From NCBI RefSeq assembly GCF_012427845.1, contig NZ_CP038498.1:4278001-4342000 (forward strand): 64,000 bases of DNA, read 5' to 3'. The stretch's first letter is position 1; each line of letters opens with the position of its first letter. Positions 55,604-64,000 of the stretch are shown here, piece by piece. The notes beneath the pieces were generated by a model. That model saw only the letters and a program-made list of their open reading frames with translations. It had not been told where the DNA came from and did not search any database. Both the position numbers and the translations under genes were made by a program. The DNA is from Pectobacterium punjabense. Lineage in GTDB: Bacteria > Pseudomonadota > Gammaproteobacteria > Enterobacterales > Enterobacteriaceae.

Positions 55604-56887
55604 CTATTTTTTCTGAGAAACATAGTCCCGGCGCGGCTGCCCAGTGTAAATTTGCCGCGGGCGATAAATGCTGATGTCCTTCTGTTTGTGCATTTCATCC
55701 CAATGCGCAATCCAACCGATCGTCCTGCCAACGGTAGAAATGACCGTAAACATTGATGGCGGCAGACCCATCGCTTTCAAAATGACCGACGTATAGAAAT
55801 CGACGCTTGGATAGAGCTTATTCTCTAGAAAATAGGCATCGGTCATAGCGATATGTTCCAGCTCCATCGCCACCTGTAACAGGCTGTCTTCCGTACCTAA
55901 CTCACCTAATACTTCGTAGCAGGTTTTACGCAGAATCGCCGCACGCGGATCGAAATGCTGGTAGACCGAGTTACCGAATCCCATCAGGCGGAATGAATCA
56001 CAGCGGTCTTTCGCTCGCCGTACAAATTCAGGCACGCGATCGACCGTTTTAATCTCTTCCAGCATGCGCATACAGGCTTCATTCGCCCCGCCGTGCAGCG
56101 GACCCCACATCGATGCCAGCCCGGCGGCAATGCAGGCAAACGGATTCGCACCGGAAGAGCCAGACGCTCTAACCGCCATCGTAGACGGGCATTGACCGTG
56201 GTCAGCATGCAGAATCAGGATGCGGTTCATCGCCCGTTCCAACACCGGATTGACTTCATATTTTTCCGCCGGCACTGAAAACAACATGTGCAGGAAGTTG
56301 CCGGTATAGGAGAGGGAATTTCGCGGATAAACAGAAGGCTGCTCGATGGAGTATTTGTAGCACATCGCCGCCAGTGTCGGCATTTTTGACAGCAGTCGCA
56401 CTGCCGCTAGCTCGCGGTGCTCCTCGTTATGAATATCGAGTACATCGTGATAGAACGCGGCCAACGCCCCTACCACCGCACACATCAGCGCCATCGGATG
56501 AGAGTCACGGCGAAAACCGCTGAACATCCGGGTAATTTGCTCATGAACCAGCGTATGCCGGGTAATGTTGTTGGCAAATTCCGCATAGGCCTCCGCAGAA
56601 GGCGCGTCGCCATGCAGCAGGATGTAACAGACTTCCGTAAAATCGCACTGCTCGGCAAGCTGTTCGACAGGGAAGCCCCGATGTAGCAATACGCTATTCA
56701 TTGCATCAATATAGGTAATCGCCGACTCGCATCCTGCCGTATTGGCAAAGCCAGGATCATAACTGCATAGCCCGTGTTCACCGAGAGGGCGAATGTCCAC
56801 CGCCTCTTTCCCCAGTACGCCGGAACGCATTTCCAGCGCAATACTCGCCTGCCCTTCTGCCGTCAACGTGGACGTTCTGACTGTCAT
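55604..56887 (-). CDS. Citrate synthase paralogue with altered active site
   Basis: 427 aa, same length as E. coli GltA and hexameric type II by sequence. Conserved: His227 and His230 (HADH), His265 ([12 protein letters not shown]. coli His264), Arg315 (DPR, E. coli Arg314) and the late Asp in SVDFYTS (E. coli Asp362). Not conserved: E. coli His305 in GFGHRVY is Asn306 here (GFGNSVY), and the next Arg is Ser. Also Cys206, the E. coli residue linked to NADH inhibition, is Ala207 (SVPAEKYE). This is therefore not a standard housekeeping GltA. It could use another 2-oxo acid or acyl-CoA, be slow, or be non-catalytic. Next to tex, outside the sdh cluster where gltA normally lies. Confidence 0.85.
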   Translation of the reverse strand: MTVRTSTLTAEGQASIALEMRSGVLGKEAVDIRPLGEHGLCSYDPGFANTAGCESAITYIDAMNSVLLHRGFPVEQLAEQCDFTEVCYILLHGDAPSAEAYAEFANNITRHTLVHEQITRMFSGFRRDSHPMALMCAVVGALAAFYHDVLDIHNEEHRELAAVRLLSKMPTLAAMCYKYSIEQPSVYPRNSLSYTGNFLHMLFSVPAEKYEVNPVLERAMNRILILHADHGQCPSTMAVRASGSSGANPFACIAAGLASMWGPLHGGANEACMRMLEEIKTVDRVPEFVRRAKDRCDSFRLMGFGNSVYQHFDPRAAILRKTCYEVLGELGTEDSLLQVAMELEHIAMTDAYFLENKLYPSVDFYTSVILKAMGLPPSMFTVISTVGRTIGWIAHWDEMHKQKDISIYRPRQIYTGQPRRDYVSQKK

Positions 56888-57204
56888 GAACCTTTCTCCT
56901 GCCCGAATAATGATGTTGTTCCTTCAGCTCTCACGGGCTTTGGATAGGTCATCCCGTGCTACACGTCCTGATCAAAACAACACTCAATTTACAAAGAAAC
57001 AAGCCAACGTATTTCATACGCTAAAATCGTGGGTGGGTTGCAAGAATCTGACGGAATATTGATTTAGGTAAAGATTGTTGCGCTGAACAGCGCGAGATCG
57101 CCCACGCTTTCCAGATGGCAGCGGCTGGCATTTTGCACGCTCAATCCGTATAACTGTCCTCACTTGTTTATTCCACTCATTTGATGACGACTGATATCAG
57201 ACCC
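56888..57204. other. Divergent promoter region, citrate synthase paralogue / tex
   Basis: About 315 bp without a gene, holding the promoters of both flanking genes. No clear operator was recognised. Confidence 0.5.
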
Positions 57205-59538
57205 ATGAATGATTCATTAAGCCATATTATCGCCAGCGAATTGCAGGCGCGCACGGAGCAGGTAGACGCCGCAGTCCGCCTGCTGGACGAAGGAAATACC
57301 GTCCCTTTTATCGCCCGTTACCGTAAAGAAGTGACCGGCGGACTGGATGACACTCAACTGCGCCAGCTCGAAACACGCCTCGGTTACCTGCGTGAACTGG
57401 AAGACCGGCGCCAGACTATTCTGAAATCCATCGATGAGCAGGGAAAGTTAACCGCGCAGCTCGCCACCGCCATTAACGGCACGCTGAGTAAAACCGAGCT
57501 GGAAGATCTCTATCTGCCGTATAAACCTAAGCGCCGCACCCGCGGACAAATCGCGATTGAAGCCGGTCTGGAACCGTTGGCCGATAGCCTATGGCAAGAC
57601 CCAAGCCAGGAGCCGGAGCTGACGGCACAGGCTTATGTCGATGCCGAGAAAGGCGTAGCGGACGTGAAAGCCGCATTGGACGGCGCGCGTTACATCCTGA
57701 TGGAGCGCTTTGCCGAAGACGCGACGCTACTGGCGAAAGTGCGTCACTATCTGTGGAAAAACGCCCATCTGGTTTCCCGCGTCGTGGAAGGGAAAGAGGA
57801 AGACGGCGCGAAGTTCCGCGACTATTTCGATCATCACGAACCGATCGCTCAGGTGCCTTCACACCGCGCACTGGCGATGTTCCGTGGCCGTAACGAAGGC
57901 GTGCTGCAACTGGCGCTGAACGCCGATCCGCAGCACGAAGAAGCGCCGCGTGAGAGCTACTGCGAACAGATTATTATCGACCACTTGAACCTGCGGCTAG
58001 GCAATGCAGCGGCAGACAGCTGGCGTCGCGCCGTCATTAGCTGGACGTGGCGCATCAAAGTGCTGCTACATCTTGAGACCGAGCTCATGGGCAGCGTGCG
58101 TGAGAAAGCGGAAGACGAAGCCATCAACGTCTTCGCCCGCAACATGCACGACCTGCTGATGGCCGCTCCGGCGGGTATGCGTGCCACGATGGGTCTCGAT
58201 CCCGGCTTGCGTACTGGCGTAAAAGTCGCGGTGGTGGATGCCACTGGCAAGCTGGTCGCGACCGATACGATTTATCCGCACACCGGTCAGGCAGGGAAAG
58301 CCGCGCCAATAATCGCCGCGCTGTGCCGTAAACATCAGGTTGAGCTGGTGGCGATTGGCAACGGCACCGCCTCGCGTGAAACCGAGCGTTTCTTCCTCGA
58401 TACGCAGAAACAGTTCCCAGAGATCAACGCGCAGAAAGTGATCGTCAGTGAAGCCGGTGCGTCGGTGTACTCCGCGTCCGAGCTGGCCGCGCTGGAATTC
58501 CCCGATCTGGATGTGTCGCTGCGCGGTGCCGTGTCTATCGCTCGTCGTTTGCAGGACCCGCTGGCAGAACTGGTGAAGATCGACCCGAAATCCATCGGTG
58601 TAGGCCAGTATCAGCATGACGTAAGCCAGAGCCAACTCGCGAAAAAACTGGATGCGGTGGTCGAAGACTGCGTAAACGCCGTCGGCGTTGATCTCAATAC
58701 CGCCTCCGTTGCACTGCTGACACGTGTCGCAGGGCTGACACGTATGATGGCGCAAAATATTGTGACCTGGCGTGATGAGAATGGCCGCTTCCACAACCGC
58801 GAGCAGTTGCTGAAAGTCAGCCGTCTGGGGCCAAAAGCCTTTGAGCAATGCGCGGGCTTCCTGCGTATCAATCACGGCAATAACCCACTGGATGCCTCCA
58901 CCGTTCACCCGGAAGCCTATCCTGTCGTAGAACGCATTCTGGCCGCAACCGAGCAGGCGTTGCAGGCGCTAATGGGGAATCCAAACGCGCTACGTAACCT
59001 GAAACCGTCGGATTTCACCGATGAACGTTTCGGCGTGCCGACGGTGACTGACATCATTAAAGAGCTGGAAAAACCAGGTCGCGATCCGCGCCCTGAGTTT
59101 AAAACCGCCAGCTTCGCCGACGGTGTAGAAACCTTAAACGATCTGCTACCGGGCATGATTCTGGAAGGCGCAGTCACCAACGTCACCAACTTTGGCGCGT
59201 TTGTGGATATCGGCGTCCATCAGGACGGCTTGGTACATATTTCATCGCTGGCCGACCATTTCGTCGACGATCCACACAAAGTGGTGAAAGCAGGCGATAT
59301 CGTGAAAGTGAAAGTGATGGAGGTGGATCTGCAACGTAAGCGCATCGCACTGACGATGCGGCTTGATGAGCAGCCGGGTGAGACGTCATCGCGCCGTGGC
59401 GGTGGCAATGCCCGCACTGATAACACGACCTCACCGCGTCAGCCAGCAGGTAAATCACGCCCCCGTCCAGCAAGTGCACCTGCTACAGGTAATAGCGCGA
59501 TGGGTGATGCGCTGGCCGCCGCCTTTAAAAAGCGTTAA
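57205..59538 (+). CDS. tex: Tex (YhgF), S1-domain nucleic-acid binding transcription accessory protein
   Basis: 777 aa (E. coli 773). N-terminal Tex domain ([30 protein letters not shown]), central YqgF/RNase H-like domain ([22 protein letters not shown]), helix-hairpin-helix region ([26 protein letters not shown]), and C-terminal S1 RNA-binding domain ([32 protein letters not shown]). The start is ATG 57205 ([12 protein letters not shown]), matching E. coli; an ATG at 57181 is also in frame. In E. coli it follows greB; here greB is inverted and about 7 kb away. Confidence 0.97.
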   Translation: MNDSLSHIIASELQARTEQVDAAVRLLDEGNTVPFIARYRKEVTGGLDDTQLRQLETRLGYLRELEDRRQTILKSIDEQGKLTAQLATAINGTLSKTELEDLYLPYKPKRRTRGQIAIEAGLEPLADSLWQDPSQEPELTAQAYVDAEKGVADVKAALDGARYILMERFAEDATLLAKVRHYLWKNAHLVSRVVEGKEEDGAKFRDYFDHHEPIAQVPSHRALAMFRGRNEGVLQLALNADPQHEEAPRESYCEQIIIDHLNLRLGNAAADSWRRAVISWTWRIKVLLHLETELMGSVREKAEDEAINVFARNMHDLLMAAPAGMRATMGLDPGLRTGVKVAVVDATGKLVATDTIYPHTGQAGKAAPIIAALCRKHQVELVAIGNGTASRETERFFLDTQKQFPEINAQKVIVSEAGASVYSASELAALEFPDLDVSLRGAVSIARRLQDPLAELVKIDPKSIGVGQYQHDVSQSQLAKKLDAVVEDCVNAVGVDLNTASVALLTRVAGLTRMMAQNIVTWRDENGRFHNREQLLKVSRLGPKAFEQCAGFLRINHGNNPLDASTVHPEAYPVVERILAATEQALQALMGNPNALRNLKPSDFTDERFGVPTVTDIIKELEKPGRDPRPEFKTASFADGVETLNDLLPGMILEGAVTNVTNFGAFVDIGVHQDGLVHISSLADHFVDDPHKVVKAGDIVKVKVMEVDLQRKRIALTMRLDEQPGETSSRRGGGNARTDNTTSPRQPAGKSRPRPASAPATGNSAMGDALAAAFKKR

Positions 59539-59900
59539 TCACCGTTCTTCTATTATTTAAAAATCCCTGACCTTGTGAAAATAGGGTCAGGGATCAGACC
59601 GTTGACAAACCTATTTGCCGAATGAAAACGGGAGTAACGGAATAGAAGAGTAAAGCGTTTGCGCCAGGGATGGCGCAAGCCGAGCGCACAAGGACGTGTT
59701 TACAGCGTCTTTACGATCTATCCGTTACCCCGCTCTGCGGACTTTGTCAGCAACCTCAGGGATTTTTCTCTTTCCCGCCAAAATACCGCTATTTTGTTTC
59801 CCTAATAAAACTACGTTTCATTTATATTGAAATATTCAACCTATTTGAGATTAATTTGTGATCTGTATCTAGGTAAATAAATTACCGTTGCGTTATTATT
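59539..59900. other. Non-coding region after tex, with two hairpins
   Basis: Hairpin 1: TCCCTGACC (59564-59572) with GGTCAGGGA (59585-59593), preceded by an A-rich run, probably the tex terminator although no T run follows it on the plus strand. Hairpin 2: TTGCGCCA (59659-59666), GGGA loop, TGGCGCAA (59671-59678), followed by a short conserved-looking tail (GCCGAGCGCACAAGGACGTG). The second looks like a dispersed intergenic repeat, but only one copy is in this window. Confidence 0.5.
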
Positions 59901-59936
59901 GTTCTATATAGGAAACCAAAGTTTTATATATAGAAC
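59901..59936. promoter_or_regulatory. Inverted repeat operator candidate at the IclR gene start
   Basis: GTTCTATATA (59901-59910) and TATATAGAAC (59927-59936) are a perfect 10-bp inverted repeat separated by 16 bp, ending 4 bp before the ATG of the IclR-family gene. The centre also holds an AAAC-CAAA-GTTT symmetry. It covers the expected ribosome-binding region, so it fits autorepression. Confidence 0.65.
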
Positions 59937-59940
59937 AACT

Positions 59941-60729
59941 ATGAATATATTCCAACAGCTCGAACACAGTAAAGCGCCAGCAGCCGTCCGTTTAGTGATG
60001 GTTCTTGACTACATCGCCAAACGCGACGAAGCCAGCTTCACTGAGATTTGTACGGATTTGTCTATCCCCAAAAGCAGCGTACATCATCTACTGGAAGTGC
60101 TGGTGGTCACACAGCTATTACGTCAGCGCGCCGACGGACGTTATGTTCTGGGGTTGAGACTATTTGAGCTGGGTGGTCTGGTAATAAAGAATATTGACCT
60201 GCGTAAAGATACAATTAACTTTATGCATGAGCTGGTCAAAGAGACGGAATTGACCTGCCATCTTGGTATTCTGGACGGCGACAATGGTTTCTTCCTGAGT
60301 AAAGTGGAATCACCCAAGGCTATTGTAAAAACATCTTGGGAAGGTAAGAAAATTATTTTTAACCGCATGTCTCTGGGAAAAGTACTCGTGGCCTGGCTAC
60401 CACAGGAAAGAATTGAATCACTAATTGCCAATTGCACCTTTGAATATTTAACGCCCCGGACGATCACCAATAAATCTGATTTCCTACAGCACCTGAAAAT
60501 CGTCAAAGAACAGGGCTGGGCCATAGATGACGGTGAAGATATAGAAGAAATTTGCTGTATGGCCGCGCCGATTTTTAATCAGGATGGCGAAGTCATTGCG
60601 GCTATTGGCGTTAACGGCATGCAATCGCAATATGCGAATGGAAAAAAAGAGAAGCATTTGGCAAGCCTGATTAAAACCAGCAAAGCGATTACCGCTCATA
60701 TTAACAGTCGGAATATTGATATCAGATAA
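59941..60729 (+). CDS. IclR-family transcriptional regulator
   Basis: 262 aa. N-terminal winged helix-turn-helix (AAVRLVMVLDYIAKRDEASFTEICTDLSIPKSSVHHLLEVLVVTQLLRQRADGRYVLGLRLFELG) and C-terminal IclR effector domain. The start is ATG 59941; it has no recognisable ribosome site because the inverted repeat fills that region, and the frame is open 14 codons earlier from a TTG. It is not KdgR (the well-known pectin-catabolism repressor has a different sequence), though in the same family. Adjacent kdgT and kduI suggest that it controls uronate-derived sugar uptake. Confidence 0.88.
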   Translation: MNIFQQLEHSKAPAAVRLVMVLDYIAKRDEASFTEICTDLSIPKSSVHHLLEVLVVTQLLRQRADGRYVLGLRLFELGGLVIKNIDLRKDTINFMHELVKETELTCHLGILDGDNGFFLSKVESPKAIVKTSWEGKKIIFNRMSLGKVLVAWLPQERIESLIANCTFEYLTPRTITNKSDFLQHLKIVKEQGWAIDDGEDIEEICCMAAPIFNQDGEVIAAIGVNGMQSQYANGKKEKHLASLIKTSKAITAHINSRNIDIR

Positions 60730-61061
60730 TTTATTTCTCAAAAACAGCCACAATAAATTTTAATGAGTGACGTATTGAACGTCATTCAGTAATCGTCATG
60801 ACATAAAAACCCGCAAGCGTGAATTACGCATTATGGGAAGGCAACCTATACCCTAAATAATAGCCAAGAGCATCAATATCAAAATAACGAAGAGTATTCA
60901 TTATCAATTTTATAATAAGGACAACCATCTTCAATAATTAATGAAATCGGGTAATAACCCCTTGGGTTTTATTCCACCCTATTTATGATTTTATACCAAT
61001 ACTCCATCTGCTTTCACTGAAAGCGGGCTGAATATCTTTTTATTTTTAAATGAGGTCTTTT
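60730..61061. other. Non-coding promoter region upstream of kdgT
   Basis: About 330 bp, AT-rich. A weak KdgR-box-like half site, AATGAAATCGGGTAATAA (60940-60957), is seen, and it overlaps a GGGT-AATA-ACCC palindrome (60950-60961). The GTTCTATATA operator found before the IclR gene was not seen here. A GAGG ribosome site precedes the kdgT ATG. Confidence 0.45.
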
Positions 61062-62018
61062 ATGAAAATCAAACAAGCCATTGATAAAATCCCAGGGGGA
61101 TTAATGCTGGTGCCGCTCTTTTTGGGCGCACTCTGTAATACCTTTACGCCCGGTGCGGGGAAATATTTAGGGTCTTTCAGTAACGGCCTGATTACCGGCA
61201 CGATCCCTATTCTGGCGGTCTGGTTTTTCTGCATGGGCGCGTCCATTGAACTTAAAGCGACGGGAACGATGTTGAAAAAGTCAGGTGTTCTGGTGATAAC
61301 CAAACTCGCCACCGCCTGGGTTGTCGCGATGATCGCAGGCACGTTCCTGCCGGGGGACGGCATCCAAAACGGCTTGCTGGCCGGGATCTCCGTGTTGGCA
61401 CTGGTCGCGGCAATGGACATGACAAACGGTGGTTTGTATGCCGCATTGATGAACCAATATGGTTCGAAAGAAGAAGCGGGCGCGTTTGTGCTGATGTCTC
61501 TGGAATCCGGCCCGTTAATGACTATGGTTATTCTGGGTGCCAGCGGTATCGCGACCTTTGAACCTCAGCTATTTGTCGGTGCCGTCCTGCCTTTCCTGAT
61601 TGGCTTTACGCTAGGTAACCTGGACCCTGATCTGAGAAAACTGTTTGGTAACTCAGTACAAACTCTGATTCCTTTCTTCGCTTTTGCGTTGGGTAATACC
61701 ATTAATTTAGCGGTAATCCTCCAAACAGGCTTCGCAGGGATCTTCCTCGGCGTATTGGTGATTATCGTTACCGGCATTCCATTGATTCTCGCCGATAAAT
61801 TTATCGGCGGCGGTAATGGAACCGCTGGCGTGGCCGCATCCAGCAGCGCAGGTGCCGCCGTCGCCACTCCCCTTCTGATCGCGAATATGGCACCAGAGTT
61901 CGCGCCGGTCGCGCAACAGGCAACAGCGTTAGTCGCCACCAGCGTCATCGTGACGTCAGTATTGGTGCCCATCATTACGGCATTATGGGCAAAACGCTTT
62001 TCACCTAAACACGCATAA
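61062..62018 (+). CDS. kdgT: 2-keto-3-deoxygluconate permease
   Basis: Proton-coupled inner-membrane importer of 2-keto-3-deoxygluconate and related pectin breakdown products (318 aa). It is close to KdgT throughout: [131 protein letters not shown]. About ten hydrophobic segments. The start is ATG 61062 (MKIKQAIDK) with GAGG upstream; an earlier ATG at 61050 is in frame. 12 bp before kduI, so they form an operon. Confidence 0.93.
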   Translation: MKIKQAIDKIPGGLMLVPLFLGALCNTFTPGAGKYLGSFSNGLITGTIPILAVWFFCMGASIELKATGTMLKKSGVLVITKLATAWVVAMIAGTFLPGDGIQNGLLAGISVLALVAAMDMTNGGLYAALMNQYGSKEEAGAFVLMSLESGPLMTMVILGASGIATFEPQLFVGAVLPFLIGFTLGNLDPDLRKLFGNSVQTLIPFFAFALGNTINLAVILQTGFAGIFLGVLVIIVTGIPLILADKFIGGGNGTAGVAASSSAGAAVATPLLIANMAPEFAPVAQQATALVATSVIVTSVLVPIITALWAKRFSPKHA

Positions 62019-62030
62019 GAAGGTAGCAAA

Positions 62031-62867
62031 ATGGACGTAAGACAAAGTGTACACAGTGAGCATGCGAAAACGCTTGATACCACCGAGCTGAGAAAGAAAT
62101 TTCTCATTGAGAAGATATTTACGCCAAACCACTACACCATGACTTACAGCCACATCGACCGTATTGTTGTGGGCGGGATCATGCCGGTGGATGGCGAGAT
62201 AACGTTTGATGACGGCATCGGCAAACAGTTTGGCGTGAATTATTTTCTTGAGCGGCGCGAACTGGGGCTGATCAATATCGGCGGCCCGGCAGAAATCGTC
62301 ATCGACGGCACAAGCTATCAGGTTGGCAACGAGGAGGCGCTCTATGTCGGCAAGGGAGCCAAGGCCTTAGCCTTTAGTAGCCTCGACAAGACTAAACCGG
62401 CAAAACTGTATTATAACAGCGCCCCCGCGCATGCCGTTTACCCGACACGTATCATCACGCAGGATGACGCGATAAAAGCGCCGTTGGGAGACGTCACGAC
62501 CTGCAACAAACGGACGATTTGCAAATATCTGGTGCCGGAAGTGGTAGAAACCTGTCAACTGAGCATGGGATTAACGCGTCTGGCAGAAGGCAGCAACTGG
62601 AATTCAATGCCAACGCATACCCATGAACGCAGAATGGAGGTTTACTTCTATTTTGATATGGCGGAAGACACCATTATTTTCCATATGATGGGTGAACCGC
62701 ATGAAACGCGTCATCTGGTGATGCATAACGAACAGGCGGTGATCTCCCCCAGTTGGTCGATTCACACCGGTGTCGGCACCAAAAACTACGCCTTTATCTG
62801 GGGCATGATCGGCGAAAATCTGACGTTTGACGATATGGATCATATCGCGATGTTGGATTTACGCTAA
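62031..62867 (+). CDS. kduI: 5-keto 4-deoxyuronate isomerase (4-deoxy-L-threo-5-hexosulose-uronate ketol-isomerase)
   Basis: Converts 5-keto-4-deoxyuronate, from unsaturated galacturonate ends, to 2,5-diketo-3-deoxygluconate in pectin breakdown. 278 aa, same as E. coli KduI. Cupin metal site [13 protein letters not shown] (two His and Glu) plus a later His in [16 protein letters not shown]. It follows kdgT. Pectobacteria usually carry a kduI elsewhere in the KdgR regulon, so this may be a second copy; this cannot be tested from the window. Confidence 0.95.
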   Translation: MDVRQSVHSEHAKTLDTTELRKKFLIEKIFTPNHYTMTYSHIDRIVVGGIMPVDGEITFDDGIGKQFGVNYFLERRELGLINIGGPAEIVIDGTSYQVGNEEALYVGKGAKALAFSSLDKTKPAKLYYNSAPAHAVYPTRIITQDDAIKAPLGDVTTCNKRTICKYLVPEVVETCQLSMGLTRLAEGSNWNSMPTHTHERRMEVYFYFDMAEDTIIFHMMGEPHETRHLVMHNEQAVISPSWSIHTGVGTKNYAFIWGMIGENLTFDDMDHIAMLDLR

Positions 62868-62894
62868 TCCCTTCCGGCGTGATGCCACAAGAGT

Positions 62895-62930
62895 AAAAAA
62901 ACAGGGTGAACCACGTTCACCCTGTTTTTT
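62895..62930. terminator. Bidirectional terminator between kduI and the secreted-protein genes
   Basis: AAAAAACAGGGTGAAC, CAC loop, GTTCACCCTGTTTTTT: long perfect stem with A and T runs on the two sides, serving both convergent genes. Confidence 0.93.
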
Positions 62931-62934
62931 AGCA

Positions 62935-63489
62935 TCAATAATCCAGTTCTACTGGCACAGGGTAATCCTGCAATTTCGCCGCTCCGCCTAACGCTTCACG
63001 AAGGGTGGCCGAATAGCGCGTGGTTCCTACGCCACCAACAAGATTATCCAGCTCGCTAAAGGCAAAACGTAGCGCCCGGTTATGCGCCCAGTTCTCCAGT
63101 GGCGTTAAACGATAAGTGAAATACACCACCGCCAGTTCCTGAGTCACGCGATCGACTTTCTCAATGCGCTCCACCTGCATCCTGCCGTAACACAAGTCAC
63201 CGTACTGACGCCAGTTTTTATCCCCTATGGGCGATAAACGGTATACCGTGCTGGTTCCTTCCGGCGTGGCATAAGCCAGACCCGCATCGACCAACGCGTG
63301 CAAACGCCCAATGTTCCAAGGTGCGTCACCTTTAGGGCTATGCACCGGCCACTGTTTCTCGCCCAGACACAAAGGCGATCCTGCATCAAAAAAATCCTGT
63401 ACCCGCTGCTGATAATCCCGCTCGCTAAGCTGTGCCAACGCCCCGAAAGGCAAAAGTAGTCCTGCTGCGATTAACATCGGCGTTTTCAT
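62935..63489 (-). CDS. Secreted hypothetical protein, possibly CarF-like
   Basis: 184 aa with a signal peptide (MKTPMLIAAGLLLPFGALA, cleavage about residue 19). The mature part holds RVQDFFDAGSPLCLGEKQWPV, ALVDAGLAYA (a short winged-helix-like stretch) and Trp/Tyr-rich strands near the C-terminus. Two Cys (residues about 42 and 103) may form a disulfide. Overlaps the preceding gene by ATGA, so the two are coupled. By pairing with a CarG-like protein it may be of the CarF type, which protects against carbapenem, but I am not certain; no function is shown by motif. Confidence 0.45.
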   Translation of the reverse strand: MKTPMLIAAGLLLPFGALAQLSERDYQQRVQDFFDAGSPLCLGEKQWPVHSPKGDAPWNIGRLHALVDAGLAYATPEGTSTVYRLSPIGDKNWRQYGDLCYGRMQVERIEKVDRVTQELAVVYFTYRLTPLENWAHNRALRFAFSELDNLVGGVGTTRYSATLREALGGAAKLQDYPVPVELDY

Positions 63490-64000
63490 TTTGCTAGCAT
63501 TGCCTCATCGACTTCCTTGTAGGCCTCATCGACGGATTGGTAGGCATTTTGCGTTACCACACGCTTGCGTTCTGACCATTCATACAACGGTACACCCGGA
63601 TCGTCCTGCGACGAGTTGAAACCGTAAATCGTCAAAATCACTTTTGCAGGATCAAAGGCGTTTTCCCCTTCCTTCCTCGCCGATACCAGAAAGTAGCGAC
63701 CTCCAGACAGGAACAGTTGGTTATCCTGTACCAGAAAATCAGCAGCGGCGGACAGCCGATAATCAAACCAGGTAAATGTATTACTGTTGGCAACTGGCAT
63801 AATGCTGTGTCCGCCATCCGGCCGTTGTATAAAGAAAGTCAGCCCGAGATGAGGATGCGAGGTATTGTTGTCAAACTGCGCCACGACAACATAGTCTTGC
63901 CCACCGTCCTGATTCAGATCCAATCGGTTAATGCCGTCTTTCAGCACCACGGGAGACAGTGCAGCGGCAGCGCTGCTGATGGCGCAGAGCACCACCCCAC
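63486..64000 (-). CDS. Secreted protein, possibly CarG-like (5' end cut by window edge)
   Basis: The visible part is about 170 residues. It begins within a signal peptide (VVLCAISSAAAALSPVV) and the true start is probably just outside the window; the in-frame GTG at 63995 would leave no positively charged n-region. The mature N-terminus LKDGINRLDLNQDGGQDYVVVAQFDN has an acidic DxNxDGxxD loop (a calcium-type FG-GAP-like motif) and resembles the family annotated as carbapenem self-resistance protein CarG. The tandem with the downstream secreted gene is like the carF-carG pair in Pectobacterium. The assignment is from memory of the family and needs a profile search. Confidence 0.45.
   Translation of the reverse strand, partial: GVVLCAISSAAAALSPVVLKDGINRLDLNQDGGQDYVVVAQFDNNTSHPHLGLTFFIQRPDGGHSIMPVANSNTFTWFDYRLSAAADFLVQDNQLFLSGGRYFLVSARKEGENAFDPAKVILTIYGFNSSQDDPGVPLYEWSERKRVVTQNAYQSVDEAYKEVDEAMLAK

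Noticed and set aside
55604..56887. Housekeeping citrate synthase GltA
   Set aside because: The catalytic His305 equivalent is Asn and the location is outside the sdh-suc region, so a plain gltA label would mislead.
59941..60729. KdgR, the master repressor of pectin catabolism
   Set aside because: Same family, but the sequence does not match KdgR at the N-terminus or in the effector domain; only the IclR fold is shared.
60940..60957. KdgR box upstream of kdgT
   Set aside because: Only the left half (AATGAAAT) fits the consensus; the right half lacks the RTTTY block, so it is noted as weak and not called as a separate feature.

Overview
The window is a chromosomal segment of a soft-rot enterobacterium, most likely Pectobacterium (or a close relative such as Dickeya). 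This rests on the conserved Enterobacterales order trpS-gph-rpe-dam-damX-aroB-aroK-hofQPONM / mrcA / nudE / igaA-yrfG-hslR-hslO-pckA / envZ-ompR, on proteins that read as close homologues of the E. coli ones along their whole length, on pectin-catabolic genes (kdgT, kduI), and on roughly 50 % GC. No rRNA, tRNA, CRISPR array, insertion sequence or prophage gene was seen.

Layout. 1-4.4 kb: a leftward operon of an enolase-superfamily enzyme and a peptide/opine-type ABC importer (cut by the window edge). 4.4-9.3 kb: nirB-nirD-cysG, the siroheme nitrite reductase and its cofactor synthase, behind a clear FNR site and a NarL/NarP 7-2-7 site; nirC is absent. 9.8-14.6 kb: a polar amino-acid ABC importer with an AbgB-like amidohydrolase. 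14.6-37.1 kb: the conserved housekeeping block. 37.4-49.3 kb: an accessory siderophore island. 49.3-51.6 kb: greB translationally coupled to a hipBA toxin-antitoxin module with four operator copies. 51.8-56.9 kb: an OlsF-like lipid acyltransferase, a chemoreceptor and a citrate synthase paralogue with an altered active site. 57.2-59.5 kb: tex. 59.9-62.9 kb: an IclR regulator with kdgT and kduI. 62.9-64 kb: two secreted proteins that may be of the CarF/CarG type.

The most unusual system is the siderophore island. Eight leftward genes and one divergent gene flank a Fur-box-like site. They look like the diaminopropionate arm of staphyloferrin B synthesis: a SerK/SbnI-like serine kinase, an SbnA-like PLP synthase, an SbnH-like decarboxylase, an SbnD-like exporter and a CitE/SbnG-like aldolase. 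They are combined with a TonB-dependent receptor, one periplasmic binding protein and a single IucA/IucC synthetase. SbnB is missing, and an octopine/nopaline-type opine dehydrogenase sits in its place. The expected intermediate, N-(amino-carboxyethyl)-glutamate, is itself a secondary amine dicarboxylate like an opine. The natural hypothesis is that the opine dehydrogenase runs in the oxidative direction to release L-2,3-diaminopropionate and 2-oxoglutarate. One synthetase plus one decarboxylase then predicts a small citrate-diaminopropionate or citrate-diaminoethane siderophore rather than staphyloferrin B itself.

Other points of note: greB is inverted relative to tex and starts with TTG overlapping the hipA stop; the citrate synthase paralogue has Asn in place of the catalytic His305 of E. 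coli GltA; and the IclR gene carries a perfect inverted repeat immediately before its start codon.
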